A DNA stretch of 64,000 bases from Mariniphaga sp963747515. Its GTDB lineage: Bacteria > Bacteroidota > Bacteroidia > Bacteroidales > Prolixibacteraceae. Under the pieces are notes generated by a model. The model had not been told where the DNA came from, ran no database searches, and saw only the letters and a list, made by a program, of their open reading frames with translations. A program made the position numbers and the translations under genes. This document shows positions 10,011 to 19,098 of this stretch, piece by piece (the first letter of the stretch is position 1; each line of letters begins with the position of its first letter). The stretch spans positions 1 to 64,000 of the forward strand of contig CAVVFN010000011.1 of assembly GCA_963747515.1 (NCBI GenBank). The letters are read 5' to 3'.

Positions 10011-11840
10011 ATGCATAAGCTCCACCTGATTTTTCATACCATCATCCACCTGCGCACAATCCAAATCCGTTACCAGCTTTGGTATCGGATGCGGAAAATG
10101 TGGCGAAAAGTAATTGGTCACAGGTATCCACTTTCAATTGAAAAAGAGGGGAGTATTCTGGAATTGCAGCAATGGATTGAAAAACATGTTTCCTATGCCA
10201 ATGATGAATTCACTTTTCTGAATCTATCAAAAAAATATCCTGCCGGTCATATCGACTGGAATGAATCTGAGCATGGCAAGCTATGGGCTTATAACCTTAA
10301 TTACATGGATTACCTGCTTCAACCTGATATGGTTGAGGAAACAGGTTTGCAGTTAATTAAAAATTTCATTCAAAACCTACCTCAAAATGCAACCGGACTT
10401 GAACCTTATCCGATTGCATTACGGGGAATTAACTGGATAAAGTTTCTTTGTTTCACGCAAGGAGGAGTATCACGCAGCGAGCGCAACGGGGAGGTTCACG
10501 CAGCGAACGCAACGGAGAGTTCACGCAACGAGCGCAACGAGGAGGTTCACGCAGCGAACGCAACGAGGAGTTCACGCAACGAGTGCAACGAAGACGAAGA
10601 GTTCACGCCACGAACGCCACGTAATATCGCTGCGTCCGCCGCGTGCTTTCTTTCGCCGCGCCCTCCGCGTGAAATATCCTCAGCGCCCGCCGCGAGAAAT
10701 CTTTCTTTCACTCCGCGCTCTTTGCGTGAAATATCCTCAGCATTATACGCCCAGTACCAAATTCTCCTCGATAACCTCGAGTACCACCTCCTGGCAAACC
10801 ACCTGCTCGAAGATGGATTCAGTCTTTTATTTGGTGCATTTTATTTCAGGGATAAAAACCTTTACCATACAGCAGTCAGAATAATTGAAAAGGAACTGAA
10901 CGAACAAATACTGGATGACGGAGCCCATTTTGAGCTTAGCCCCATGTACCACCAAATCATCCTCGACCGCCTGCTCGACTGCATCAACCTGGTGCAAAAC
11001 AACCAGCGGTTTGAAGGACAGGAAACCCTTCTTGAATCTAATGCAGGAAAAAGCACAACAAATGCTGGGGTGGCTAAATTATATCACCTTTTCAAACGGC
11101 AATATTCCGTTGTTAAATGATTCTGCTCCCGGTATTGCACCCACAACCACAGCACGAATTAATGAATATGCTCAACGCTGGAATTCGTGCAATTCGTCTA
11201 CAATTCGCTGTAATTCGTACTCCTCGGGCTATCGTAAATTCACATCTGCCTCCTACGAATGCATCATCGACATCGGTCACATCGGTCCCATCCTACCAAC
11301 CCGGCCATGCTCATGCCGATACATTCAATTTTGTATTAAATATACATAATGAACCATTAATTGTGGATACCGGTATTTCGACCTACGAGGCAAATGAAAC
11401 ACGTTTAAAGGAGCGGGGAACAGCCGCACACAATACCGTTACTGTATCAGGATAAAAATTCTTCAGAAGTATGGTCGTCATTCAGGGTTGCCCGTCGTGC
11501 AAAGGTAAAAATTCTAAAGGAGAATGAAAACAAGATGATTGCCAGTCATAATGGTTACCGCAACTTAAAAACAAATCATCAGCGGGAATGGAATTTTTCT
11601 GATCACCGGATTGAAATTACCGATACATTAACCGGAAAAATTACGGAAGGGAAAGCACATTTCTGGCTTTCACCACAACATGCAACCCGTACAAAACGAC
11701 AATCAGATAATGGATTAACAATGCAACATTTAAATTTGAAAATGCTGACTCTGTACGATTGCTTTCAACGAAGATTCCTAACGGATATAACCGGTTTACG
11801 GATAGCTTATAAAATTGAAATCGCTTTTAAAAAGAATTAA
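10011..11840 (+). pseudogene. Heparinase II/III-like polysaccharide lyase family protein, repeat-interrupted and frameshifted
   Basis: Segments typical of the heparinase II/III-like proteins of exopolysaccharide clusters are present. They are HIDWNESEHGKLWAYNLNYM, GLEPYPIALRGINWIKFL, LEYHLLANHLLEDGFSLLFG and DGAHFELSPMYHQIILDRLL of the alpha-toroid. The beta-sheet domain follows with PGHAHADTFNFVL, VDTGISTYEANETR and AAHNTVTVSG. The frame is continuous from 10011 to 11120 although it crosses a 290-bp family A element (10452-10740). Beyond that at least three single-base breaks (near 11080, 11290 and 11455) interrupt it. In such operons the protein probably trims or modifies the exported glycan rather than degrading heparin. 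A stretch of AATTCGT-type repeats (11180-11225) may be a second insertion. Confidence 0.75.
10452..10740 (+). repeat. Family A element inside the heparinase gene, in frame
   Basis: Five left arms (CACGCAGCGAGCGCAACG and variants) and five right arms (CGCTGCGTCCGCCGCGTG, CGCCGCGCCCTCCGCGTG and others) sit between codons for INWIKFL and LYAQYQILL. The gene's frame stays open through the whole element, adding about 95 residues rich in Arg, Ser, Asn and Ala. Most other family A copies contain TAA in at least one frame, so openness here is notable. Confidence 0.85.
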
Positions 11841-11873
11841 AATCACTTATAACCCTATCCTAAAATAACAACC

Positions 11874-13153
11874 ATGAAAATCCTTTTCTTAACCGACAAT
11901 TTTCCACCCGAAGTAAATGCCCCGGCAACCCGTACCTATGAACACTGCAGGGAATGGGTAAAATCGGGAGCAGAGGTAACAGTTATTACATGTTTCCCCA
12001 ATTTTCCACAGGGAAAAATATATGAAGGATATAAAAACCGCTGGAAACAAACTGAACGGATGGATGGTATCAAAGTCATCCGTGTTTGGTCGTATATTTC
12101 TGCCAACGAAGGATTTATACGCCGCACACTTGATTATATTTCCTTTGCCAAAACAGCATTTTTGGCCGGTCTGGTTGAAAAAACAGATGTAATTGTTGCA
12201 ACCTCTCCTCATTTTTTTACAGCACTGTCAGGCCGGACATTATCGTTCTGGAAACGTAAGCCCTGGATAATGGAAGTACGCGATCTTTGGCCGGAATCGA
12301 TAAAAACAGTGGGCGCAATGAAGGACAATTTCTTTATCCGTCACTTCGAAATGGAAGAAAAATGGTGTTACCGGAGCGCCGACAAAATTGTCTCTGTAAC
12401 CGACAGCTTTAAAAAACAATAACTCAAAAAGGCATTCCGGCAAATAAAATTGAGGTAGTGAAAAATGGAGCCAACCTTGATTTGTACCAACCTAAACCAA
12501 AAAATGAGGATCTGCTGAAAAAATTGAACCTGCACGGAAAAAAAGTATTGGGATACATTGGCACACACGGAATGGCACATAAACTGGATTTCATACTGGA
12601 TTGTGCAAAAGCAGTACATGCTGAACATCCCGATTACCATTTCCTGTTAATAGGCAACGGAGCCGAAAAAAACAAGCTGCTTCGCAAAATTGAATCGGAA
12701 GAGATTAAAAATGTTACCATGCTGGATTCAGTTCCAAAAAATGAAGTAGTCGATTACCTGAGCATCCTCGATGCAGCCATTATCAATTTGCGGAAAAGTG
12801 ATTTATTTACTACAGTCATACCCTCTAAAATATTTGAAACCGCAGCCATGCAGATTCCTATTTTATTAGGTGTTGACGGAGAAGCACGTTCCATAGTTGA
12901 AAAATACAATGCCGGTTTGTTTTATGAACCCGAAAACCAGCAAGATTTTATTGAAAAAGCGCAACTGCTGCTTTCAGCCAATGGAGAATTAAAAGAATAT
13001 AAGGCTGGTGCTGAAAGGTTGGCAAAGGACTTCGACAGGAAAGTCCTGGCCAAAAAGATGCTGGACATCATTAAACAGGTAGCAGGTCAGAAAAATAAAA
13101 CACTGAAAGCAGATACAGAAGAAAATACAGATAACATTCGTGAAGCAATCTAG
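11874..13153 (+). pseudogene. WbuB-like glycosyltransferase family 4, single frameshift
   Basis: The N-terminal half (11874-12422) reads MKILFLTDNFPPEVNAPATR, TCFPNFPQGKIYEGYKNRW and EVRDLWPESIKTVG, hallmarks of WbuB-type GT4 enzymes. The C-terminal half (to 13153) has LGYIGTHGMAHKLD and the donor-site piece TVIPSKIFETAAMQIPIL. A missing T near 12420 creates a stop at FKKQ; with it the text reads KKQLTQKGIPANKIEVVKNG. Restored length is about 425 residues, normal. WbuB-type enzymes add a GlcNAc-like or fucosamine-like sugar; here it precedes wecB, which supplies ManNAc, a common neighbour pair. The start ATG lies 33 bp after the heparinase gene. Confidence 0.8.
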
Positions 13154-13292
13154 AGAAGAATTTCACGCAACGAAGCAAAAAGAGAGTTTCACGCAGCGAG
13201 CGCAAAGAAGAGTTTCACGCAACGACCGCCAAGTAAATAAATCGCCGCGTAATCTGCGTATTCTCTCTCGCCGCGACCGCCGCGTGAACCCA
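13146..13292 (+). repeat. Family A palindromic element
   Basis: Left arms TTCACGCAACGAAGCAAA, TTCACGCAGCGAGCGCAAAG and TTCACGCAACGACCGCCAAG face right arms CGCCGCGTAATCTGCGTATTC and CGCCGCGACCGCCGCGTG. It fills the gap between the WbuB-like gene and wecB. Confidence 0.8.
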
Positions 13293-13320
13293 ATTTTTAA
13301 ACAAATATATAATACACCAA

Positions 13321-14600
13321 ATGAAAATCATATCCGTAGTAGGCGCACGCCCCAACTTTATGAAAATAGCACCATTTATAAAATCCATTCACGAAGTGAA
13401 TACCGCTTCTCTTTCCCCCATGGGGGGAAATGTCAGCCGTGTAAGGATAGTGCGGCTGGTGATGACAAAGGGGGTCAGCCAAACAATGAAACCTTTAAAC
13501 AATCAAACACTCAAACCATAGAACATATTCTCGTTCACACCGGCCAGCACTACGACGACCGCATGAGCAAAGCCTTCTTCGAATCACTTGGCATCCCCGA
13601 AGCTGACATCAACTTAGGCATCGGTTCCGGTACACATGCCGAACAGGTAGGGCATACCATGATAGCCTTCGAAAAAGTATGCATGGAAGAACAACCCGAC
13701 TGGGTAGTGGTGGTAGGCGATGTAAATGCCACCCTGGCCTGCTCGGTCACCGCAAAAAAGCTTGGCATAAAAGTATGCCACATTGAGGCAGGTCTTCGCA
13801 GCGGCGATATGACCATGCCCGAAGAAATCAACCGCCTCGTAACCGACCGCCTCAGCGATTTGCTGCTGATACCCGATAAGCTTTCCGGCCAGAACCTCCG
13901 CAACGAAGGCGTTGAAGAACACAAAATCAGTTTCGTCGGCAACATCATGATCGACACCCTCGAAGCCAATCGTGAAAAGGCAGCGCAATGAAAATGGAAG
14001 ACATCATCCAGGCCAACCTGCATCCGGAAGCCGAACAGGCTGTGGACCAGAAGCGGGCAGAAATACCAAAGATGGTCTTATGCCGTGATGACCCTTCACC
14101 GACCTTCCAATGTGGATGATCCGTGAGGTCCTGGAACTGCTGATAAACTTCCTGCTGGAAGAAGTCACCCAACGACCACCCGCTCGTTCTGGCCCATTCA
14201 TCCCCGTGCACGGAAGCAACTGGTAACATTCGGCCTGTGGGAAAAGGTAAAAAACCATCCAGGCATCATCCTGCTCGATCCCATTGGCTACCACGAGATG
14301 CTTCGCCTCAACATGGGTGCCCGCATCATGCTCACCGACAGCGGCGGCCTGCAGGAAGAATGCTGCGTACTGGGCACACCCTGCCTCACCCTCCGCTGGA
14401 ACACCGAACGCCCCGTAACCCTCCGGGAACATGGCGGAGCCAGTGTACTGGTCGGCAATAATGTAGAACGCATTCGGGAGGAGTACAATAATACCCTGGA
14501 ATTAAACCGTAAACCTGCCCGTCCGGAGTTGTGGGATGGCCAAACGGCTAAGAGATGCGTGGAAGCAATAGTAGAATATAAGTCTGTGGCAAAGGCCTAA
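13321..14600 (+). pseudogene. wecB: UDP-N-acetylglucosamine 2-epimerase (non-hydrolysing), copy 1, interrupted
   Basis: MKIISVVGARPNFMKIAPFI, HTGQHYDDRMSKAFFESLGI, GDVNATLACSVTAKKLG, CHIEAGLRSGD..MPEEINR and MLTDSGGLQEECCVLGTP..TERP are the standard WecB motifs. The enzyme interconverts UDP-GlcNAc and UDP-ManNAc in the cytoplasm for surface-polysaccharide synthesis. A family D insertion (about 13402-13515) follows IKSIHE and shifts the frame as sequenced. Two or more further single-base breaks lie between 13988 and 14235. A second, fragmentary copy (16638) and a third (29681) are nearly identical in DNA over long stretches. Confidence 0.85.
13402..13515 (+). repeat. Family D CCCC/GGGG element inside wecB copy 1
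   Basis: CTTTCCCCCATGGGGGGAAA, then TGTCAGCC and GACAAAGGGGGTCAG, inserted after the codons for SIHEVNT. The third wecB copy has related elements at exactly the same place (29764-29945). The long C and G runs are error-prone, so I cannot decide whether the insertion is a multiple of three. Confidence 0.7.
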
Positions 14601-14737
14601 AATAAATTAGGTGAAGAAAGCGACAGCAGGCAGTAAACAGCAGTAAAATGTAAAAAGTAGCTTTATTAACAATTATTTGTTCATAATTTATACTGTCATT
14701 GATTAAAGTGAACTGCTTAATATAGGATATTTGTATA

Positions 14738-16096
14738 ATGGCAGACTTGGTTAAAGTTTTTAGAGATCCTATCTATAGTCTTATCTCTTTTGATAAGAAA
14801 GAAGATGACCCAATTGTCAAAATTATTAATACGCCTGAGTTTCAAAGATTAAGAAGAATAAGACAATTAGGCTTATCAAGTTATACCTTTCCAACCTCTA
14901 CTCATGACCGGTTTTCTCATAGTTTAGGTGTTGCATTTCTTGTTGGTGAAATGTTTGATAATCTAAATATTCAGAATAAAATAGAAGTATTAGCTCCTGA
15001 TGGTGAAAATGTACAATTAGATAAATCTCAATTAAAGTTATTGTTAAAGTTGACAGGATTGCTTCATGATATAGGTCATGGTCCTTTTTCTCATGCCTTT
15101 GAAAAAATCACTGAAGTTGATCATGAAAAAATGTCGAAAAGGATAATTTTCAATGAATATGGTAATATATTACCAATCTTAAGAAATATTGATGATGAAA
15201 TTTTAAAAAAGTATTCTGTTGAATGGATTTGTGAAATTATAGATGGTTCATTTGATCCAATATGGGCAAAAGAATTAATCTCTAGTCAGTTGGATGTTGA
15301 TAGAATAGATTACTTACTAAGAGATGCCTATATGTGCGGAGTGAATTATGCTTCTTTTGATTTAAAGTGGTTATTTCAAAATATTGAAATAGGAGAAATA
15401 AAAACCGAAAACGATAGAGAAGGGCTTTTGATTAATGCAAAAAAGGGAATTCATGCAGTTGAAGCATTCATAGTTTCAAGATATCATATGTATGAACAAG
15501 TTTATTTTCATAAAACAACAAGAGGATTTGAAGTTATTACTCAAAAAATATTTTTAAGATTAAAAAGCCTAATTGAAAATGATGGTAATTTTACCATGTT
15601 TTTGAACAATAATTTACCTGAATTTTTAAATGATAATAGCAACATCAAAGCATTTTTGTCACTTGATGATTTTAATTTGTTTACACATTTTAACCACTGG
15701 ATTAATAGCTCAAATGATGATATATTGAAAAATTTATGTGAATGCATTACATTTAGGCAACCATACAAAATGTTTAAAGAAGTTGAAAATAATGAGTTAT
15801 TTAATAGAGAAGAATATAAAATATTGTCAGAAATATTTGAAAATAATCAAGAGAAGGAGGATTATTTCTATTTTGATGATCAATATTTAAATGTTGCATA
15901 TAAGGATAATTATTTATTAGGAAAAAAACAAGCCGACCGTGCAGAACATATATGGCTAAAGTTTTCAAATGGAGATTTGAAAGAGTTCTCTGAAGTATCT
16001 CCGATAATTAGTTCATTGAAAAATAATGAATTAAGAAAAAAAAGAGCTTACATTCATAGAGATTTCTTAACTTTATTACATAAGAAAGGATTATAA
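14738..16096 (+). CDS. HD-domain phosphohydrolase, YwfO/SAMHD1-like
   Basis: The 452-residue protein has the HD superfamily metal site in order: RFSHSLGVAFLVGEMF (His61), GLLHDIGHGPFSHAFE (His110-Asp111) and SSQLDVDRIDYLLRDAY (Asp186). The last motif is characteristic of COG1078 (YwfO type), relatives of SAMHD1 and dGTP triphosphohydrolases that cleave dNTPs to nucleosides and triphosphate. Activity here is inferred. It is uninterrupted, very AT-rich compared with wecB on both sides, and followed after 2 bp by a YwgA-like gene, so the two form one operon. In Bacillus ywfO and ywgA are also neighbours, from memory. Flanking wecB sequence suggests the pair is an inserted unit. Confidence 0.8.
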   Translation: MADLVKVFRDPIYSLISFDKKEDDPIVKIINTPEFQRLRRIRQLGLSSYTFPTSTHDRFSHSLGVAFLVGEMFDNLNIQNKIEVLAPDGENVQLDKSQLKLLLKLTGLLHDIGHGPFSHAFEKITEVDHEKMSKRIIFNEYGNILPILRNIDDEILKKYSVEWICEIIDGSFDPIWAKELISSQLDVDRIDYLLRDAYMCGVNYASFDLKWLFQNIEIGEIKTENDREGLLINAKKGIHAVEAFIVSRYHMYEQVYFHKTTRGFEVITQKIFLRLKSLIENDGNFTMFLNNNLPEFLNDNSNIKAFLSLDDFNLFTHFNHWINSSNDDILKNLCECITFRQPYKMFKEVENNELFNREEYKILSEIFENNQEKEDYFYFDDQYLNVAYKDNYLLGKKQADRAEHIWLKFSNGDLKEFSEVSPIISSLKNNELRKKRAYIHRDFLTLLHKKGL

Positions 16097-16098
16097 TA

Positions 16099-16590
16099 AT
16101 GGATACAATGCTAAAAGAGAATTTCATAAAAATTTTAAGTTTATTGAAAGAAGCTGGTCAAATAAGTGGTAGAACCAAATTCCAAAAAATTGTCTATATA
16201 TTGAAAAATAAAGATATTCAGTTTAAGGAAAAATTTAAGTATCATTATTTTGGACCATTTTCTTCTGATTTGCAATTAGAAATAGATGAGCTTACAGATA
16301 GAGGAATAGTAATAGAAAAAAGTGTAAATCCTTATGTTTATGAAGTTAATCAAATAAACAATATAGAATTTGAACAAGATTCACAAATTAAAGGTAAAAA
16401 GAATTTAATTCATTTTTTAAATCAAAAAGATTCGAAAATATTAGAGTTAACAAGTACCATTTATTTTTTAGAAAATAATGGAATTAAAGAGGAAAGGATT
16501 CTGAGGAAAAAAATTCTTGCATTAAAACCTCATTTAAATGATTATATTGAAGATTCCTTCCAGTTAAAGGAAGAAATCGATATGATGTAA
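16099..16590 (+). CDS. YwgA-like protein partnered with the HD phosphohydrolase
   Basis: The 163-residue protein begins with MDTMLKENFIKILSLLKEAG and ISGRTKFQKIVYIL, then KYHYFGPFSSDLQLEIDELTDRG. This is the winged-helix-like, GPFS-containing region of the YwgA/DUF4065-like group. The role is unknown; regulators or partners of the neighbouring enzyme have been supposed. The ATG follows the HD gene stop by 2 bp, which implies translational coupling. It shares the high AT content of its partner and has no frameshift. The pair could act on nucleotide pools or in phage defence; nothing in the sequence settles this. Confidence 0.65.
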   Translation: MDTMLKENFIKILSLLKEAGQISGRTKFQKIVYILKNKDIQFKEKFKYHYFGPFSSDLQLEIDELTDRGIVIEKSVNPYVYEVNQINNIEFEQDSQIKGKKNLIHFLNQKDSKILELTSTIYFLENNGIKEERILRKKILALKPHLNDYIEDSFQLKEEIDMM

Positions 16591-16637
16591 CAATACTTTT
16601 TCTGTGGCTCATTTAATTTCACAACCGAAAACTGTCA

Positions 16638-16866
16638 TTTGGAAAAAGGTTAAGAAACCATTCCTGGAATCATCCTGCTCGAATCCATCGGCTACCACTA
16701 AATGCTGCCCCTGAATATGGAGCCCGCATCATGCTCACCGACAGCGGCAGCCTGCAGGAAGAATGCTGTGTGCTGGGCACACCCTGCCTCACCCTCCGCT
16801 GGAACATCGAACGCCCCGTCACCCTCCGCGAACATGGTGGCGCAAGCATATTGGTCGGCAACAATC
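16638..16866 (+). pseudogene. wecB 3'-region fragment (copy 2)
   Basis: About 230 bp closely match wecB copies 1 and 3 from codons WEKVKNHPGIILLE through MLRLNMGARIMLTDSG, LQEECCVLGTPCLTLRWN and TLREHGGASILVGNN. The frame is broken (stop after the codon for tyrosine in IGYH) and both ends are missing. It lies just after the HD/YwgA pair, which is therefore flanked by wecB 3' sequence on both sides. Confidence 0.9.
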
Positions 16867-16887
16867 ATCATCTTCAATCTTTAACTT

Positions 16888-17265
16888 TTGCAAAGTAAGT
16901 TTTTCTACAAAATACTTTTTATATCCTGGGCACTCGTCCTGTTCATCCTGAGCGTGTATACACCAACGTGGATGGATATTGGAATGCCCCTGCCTTACTT
17001 CGACAAGTGGAAGCACTTTGCAGGCTCTCTTATTCTGGCATTGTTTTTTCGACTGGCATGGTCCCGGTTTCCTGTATGGAAGGCATTGCTGCTGTGGATA
17101 GGAATCAGTGTTGCCGGTGAACTCCTGCAACCTTTGGTCACCGCAGGAGAACGTGAAGCCGAGGTGATGGATATACTATCGGGAGCGGCTGGATTTGCCT
17201 GCCCGCTGCTGGTGGAGAATATTCGTGTAATTCGCTCTAATTCGTTTAATTCTAATAATTCGTAA
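16888..17265 (+). CDS. VanZ-like membrane protein
   Basis: The 125-residue protein has about four hydrophobic helices (ILFISWALVLFILSVYTP, FAGSLILALFFRLAW, ALLLWIGISVAGELLQPL, LSGAAGFACPLLV) with DKWKHFAGS and GELLQPLV..REAEVMDILSGAAG. These are typical of VanZ-like proteins, whose function is mostly unknown. The only early start is a TTG at 16888, directly after the wecB fragment, so the true N-terminus may have been replaced. The C-terminus (VIRSNSFNSNNS) is encoded by a run of AATTCGT-type repeats, a tail probably gained from a simple repeat. Confidence 0.65.
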   Translation: MQSKFFYKILFISWALVLFILSVYTPTWMDIGMPLPYFDKWKHFAGSLILALFFRLAWSRFPVWKALLLWIGISVAGELLQPLVTAGEREAEVMDILSGAAGFACPLLVENIRVIRSNSFNSNNS

Positions 17266-17278
17266 TCAAAAAAAAATA

Positions 17279-17608
17279 ATGAAAGCATTTAATTATATCC
17301 TTCCGGATAAAAAGAAATTTTATGAATCTGTAATAAATGATTTGAAAGCCACTCATCCTGCTATTGCATCCAGGTTAAAAGATGGGTACTGCGTAATATC
17401 TGCAAATTCTTCCTGTTCAAAAAAGCGATGGGATGCCTATGATGTTTCAGTATACTTTTATGTTCCGGGTGAAAACTTCATTGAACCGGATTCAGAGGAA
17501 ACCCAGGCCGTTTTAAAATCATGCGACAGGATAATGCCAAAGGAGGCAGGATTTGATGTGGGAAATGTGGAGTTCAGCTTAATCAATGAGTTGGAGCTAA
17601 AGGCATAA
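17279..17608 (+). CDS. Hypothetical protein, 109 residues
   Basis: Starts MKAFNYILPDKKKFYESVIN and contains SCSKKRWDAYDVSVYFYVPG; no family recognised. Soluble, mixed alpha/beta by composition. The ATG is 14 bp after the VanZ-like stop, preceded by an A-rich stretch rather than a clear Shine-Dalgarno, as is common in Bacteroidota. Codon usage looks ordinary and the frame is intact. A family A element begins 3 bp after the stop. Confidence 0.55.
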   Translation: MKAFNYILPDKKKFYESVINDLKATHPAIASRLKDGYCVISANSSCSKKRWDAYDVSVYFYVPGENFIEPDSEETQAVLKSCDRIMPKEAGFDVGNVEFSLINELELKA

Positions 17609-17610
17609 GT

Positions 17611-17755
17611 AAAGAGAAGAGGTTCACGCAACGGACGCAACGAGAGAGAAGAGGTTCACGCAGCGGGCGCAACCTAAGAAATTCGCCGCGTTCTCCGCGT
17701 ACTCTTTCCGCTGCGCTCTCCGCGAGAAATTCTTTACATTCTCCGCGTGAAACTA
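17611..17755 (+). repeat. Family A palindromic element
   Basis: Left arms TTCACGCAACGGACGCAACG and TTCACGCAGCGGGCGCAACC, right arms CGCCGCGTTCTCCGCGTAC, CGCTGCGCTCTCCGCGAG and CATTCTCCGCGTGAAAC. The 40 bp after it (AATAGTGATTTATGACCAGG) recur before the DUF4325 gene at 19.7 kb. Confidence 0.8.
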
Positions 17756-17807
17756 TTCTTTTAACTTTAAGCAATAAATAGTGATTTATGACCAGGGTGA
17801 CAGGATG

Positions 17808-17994
17808 AACTGCGGTTCAAAACCCTCTTTTTTACACCGTGGCTTTAACCCGTGATTCTGCAGTGCAAAACCCTAAATTTTCACACTGTGGCTTTAACCT
17901 ATAATACTTCAGTGCAAAACCCTCTTTTTTACACCGTGGCTTTAGCCCGGTGATTCTGCGAATCCAACGCACCACCCCCTTTCCGCTTTAGCGT
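17808..17994 (+). repeat. Family B REP-like hairpins
   Basis: Three to four units of about 47 bp, each with TTTTTACACCGTGGCTTTA followed by GCCCGGTG or ACCCGTG and ATTCTGC. CACCG-T-GGCTTTAGCCCGGTG folds as a bulged hairpin. They lead straight into a truncated REP transposase 3' end. Confidence 0.8.
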
Positions 17995-18136
17995 TTAATC
18001 CTCTTTCTTAATCACCACAAACCCGTACTTCTCAATAAACTCCCCGTATTCATTCTCCCAGGTTCTCTTTTTATGATGCTCCTCCTGGGTTAGAATATAA
18101 TTCCTTACCCTTTTTACCAGAGATTCACTTACAGCC
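17995..18136 (-). pseudogene. REP-type transposase remnant (3' end only)
   Basis: On the minus strand this encodes SESLVKRVRNYILTQEEHHK, then TWENEYGEFIEKYGFVVI and a stop. It matches the last roughly 47 codons of the intact transposase at 37609-38049, including the catalytic-tyrosine helix. The N-terminal HUH half is absent. Flanking DNA on both sides is REP repeats. Confidence 0.85.
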
Positions 18137-18243
18137 AGGGGGAAAGGGGGAGGTGCTTCTATCTCAATCACCACGCTAAAGCATGGTGTAAAACCCTCTT
18201 TTTTACACCGGAGCTTTAGCCCGGTGCCCCAGAAGCCCCCCAG

Positions 18244-18358
18244 TTTACGCAATGCCCGCAACGAAAGAGAAGAGGTTCACGCAACGGGTGCAACGCAAAG
18301 AATTCGCTGCGCTCTACGCGTGCAATCTTCCGCTGCGTTCTCCGCGAGAAATCCCCGA
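18244..18358 (+). repeat. Family A palindromic element
   Basis: Left arms ACGCAATGCCCGCAACG and TTCACGCAACGGGTGCAACG, right arms CGCTGCGCTCTACGCGTG and CGCTGCGTTCTCCGCGAG. It lies between a REP stretch and a family C repeat. Confidence 0.75.
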
Positions 18359-18364
18359 AACTCT

Positions 18365-18620
18365 TTTTTTTATGACGGTCAATTGGTTTTGTACAGCAGG
18401 GAAATCAAGTTCATCCACAAACCCACATGATTTGCACGTCCACTGCTGCCCTTCATTCCCTGCTTTCCCACAATGGAGCCGTCATTGCGAATCCCCGCCT
18501 CCCGAAAAAGAAGGCCAGGCATAACAATCAGCAAAAATATACATCAGGAACCATGCATTCGCATACTGCAGGCGGGGGGTGAAGCAATCTGTACCAATTG
18601 GCAGCGGTTAATTCAATTGG
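18365..18620 (+). repeat. Family C repeat (GTCATTGCGA / GAAGCAATCTG type)
   Basis: Contains GGTCAATTGGTTTTGTACAG, GAGCCGTCATTGCGAATCC, GGCGGGGGGTGAAGCAATCT and ACCAATTGGCAGCGG. The same blocks recur in 27.34-28.33 kb. The ends are inverted relative to each other (GTCATTGCG versus CGCAATGAC) in the longer copies. No gene is seen here. Confidence 0.7.
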
Positions 18621-18673
18621 AATTTCTATACGTTCGGTACTTGCATTTTTAAAAGTGATTCGAAAATATGCAT

Positions 18674-18681
18674 TATCTTTG
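18674..18681 (+). promoter_or_regulatory. -7 element TATCTTTG
   Basis: Fits the Bacteroidota -7 consensus TAnnTTTG and lies 28 bp before the ATG of the HicB-like gene. No convincing -33 TTTG was found. Confidence 0.5.
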
Positions 18682-18709
18682 TTAGGTTCATAATTAAACC
18701 AGGATAACA

Positions 18710-19096
18710 ATGGAAAACAGTGTAGTTGAAATAAAAAATAGGAGTATTAAAGCCAGAATTTTATTGTTTCACTTTACCGATAAGCAGGGGGTGCATTTTA
18801 TCTATTCCCCGCATTTGGATTTAACCGGTTACGGTTACTCTCAGGAAGAGGCAAAACAGTCGTTTGAAGTAGTTTTAGAAGATTTTTTTGATTATACATT
18901 AAAAAAAGGTACGTTGGGAAGGGTATTGAAAAAACTGGGATGGAAGCAACAAAAAGGCTCATTAAAAAAACCGTTGAAATCTTTCGCACCCAGCATTACC
19001 ACCGTAATTGCCAACAATAAACATGTAGCTGATATTTTTGATAAATACCCGCTGAACACTTATCACCAGGAAGTAGAATTGCCTGTTGCCGTTTAA
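18710..19096 (+). CDS. HicB-like antitoxin
   Basis: The 128-residue protein has FIYSPHLDLTGYGYSQEEAK followed by SFEVVLEDFFDYTLKKGTLG and LGW. This is the HicB-like fold (Y/FSPxLDLxGYGxT..EA..SF) seen in antitoxins of hicBA loci. It would bind and neutralise a HicA-type RNase and repress the operon. The gene is intact, while the partner downstream (2 bp gap) is frameshifted, so the antitoxin survives its toxin. Longer than minimal HicB proteins; the C-terminal third (SFAPSITTVIANNKHVADIF) is not recognised. Confidence 0.65.
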   Translation: MENSVVEIKNRSIKARILLFHFTDKQGVHFIYSPHLDLTGYGYSQEEAKQSFEVVLEDFFDYTLKKGTLGRVLKKLGWKQQKGSLKKPLKSFAPSITTVIANNKHVADIFDKYPLNTYHQEVELPVAV

Positions 19097-19098
19097 AA

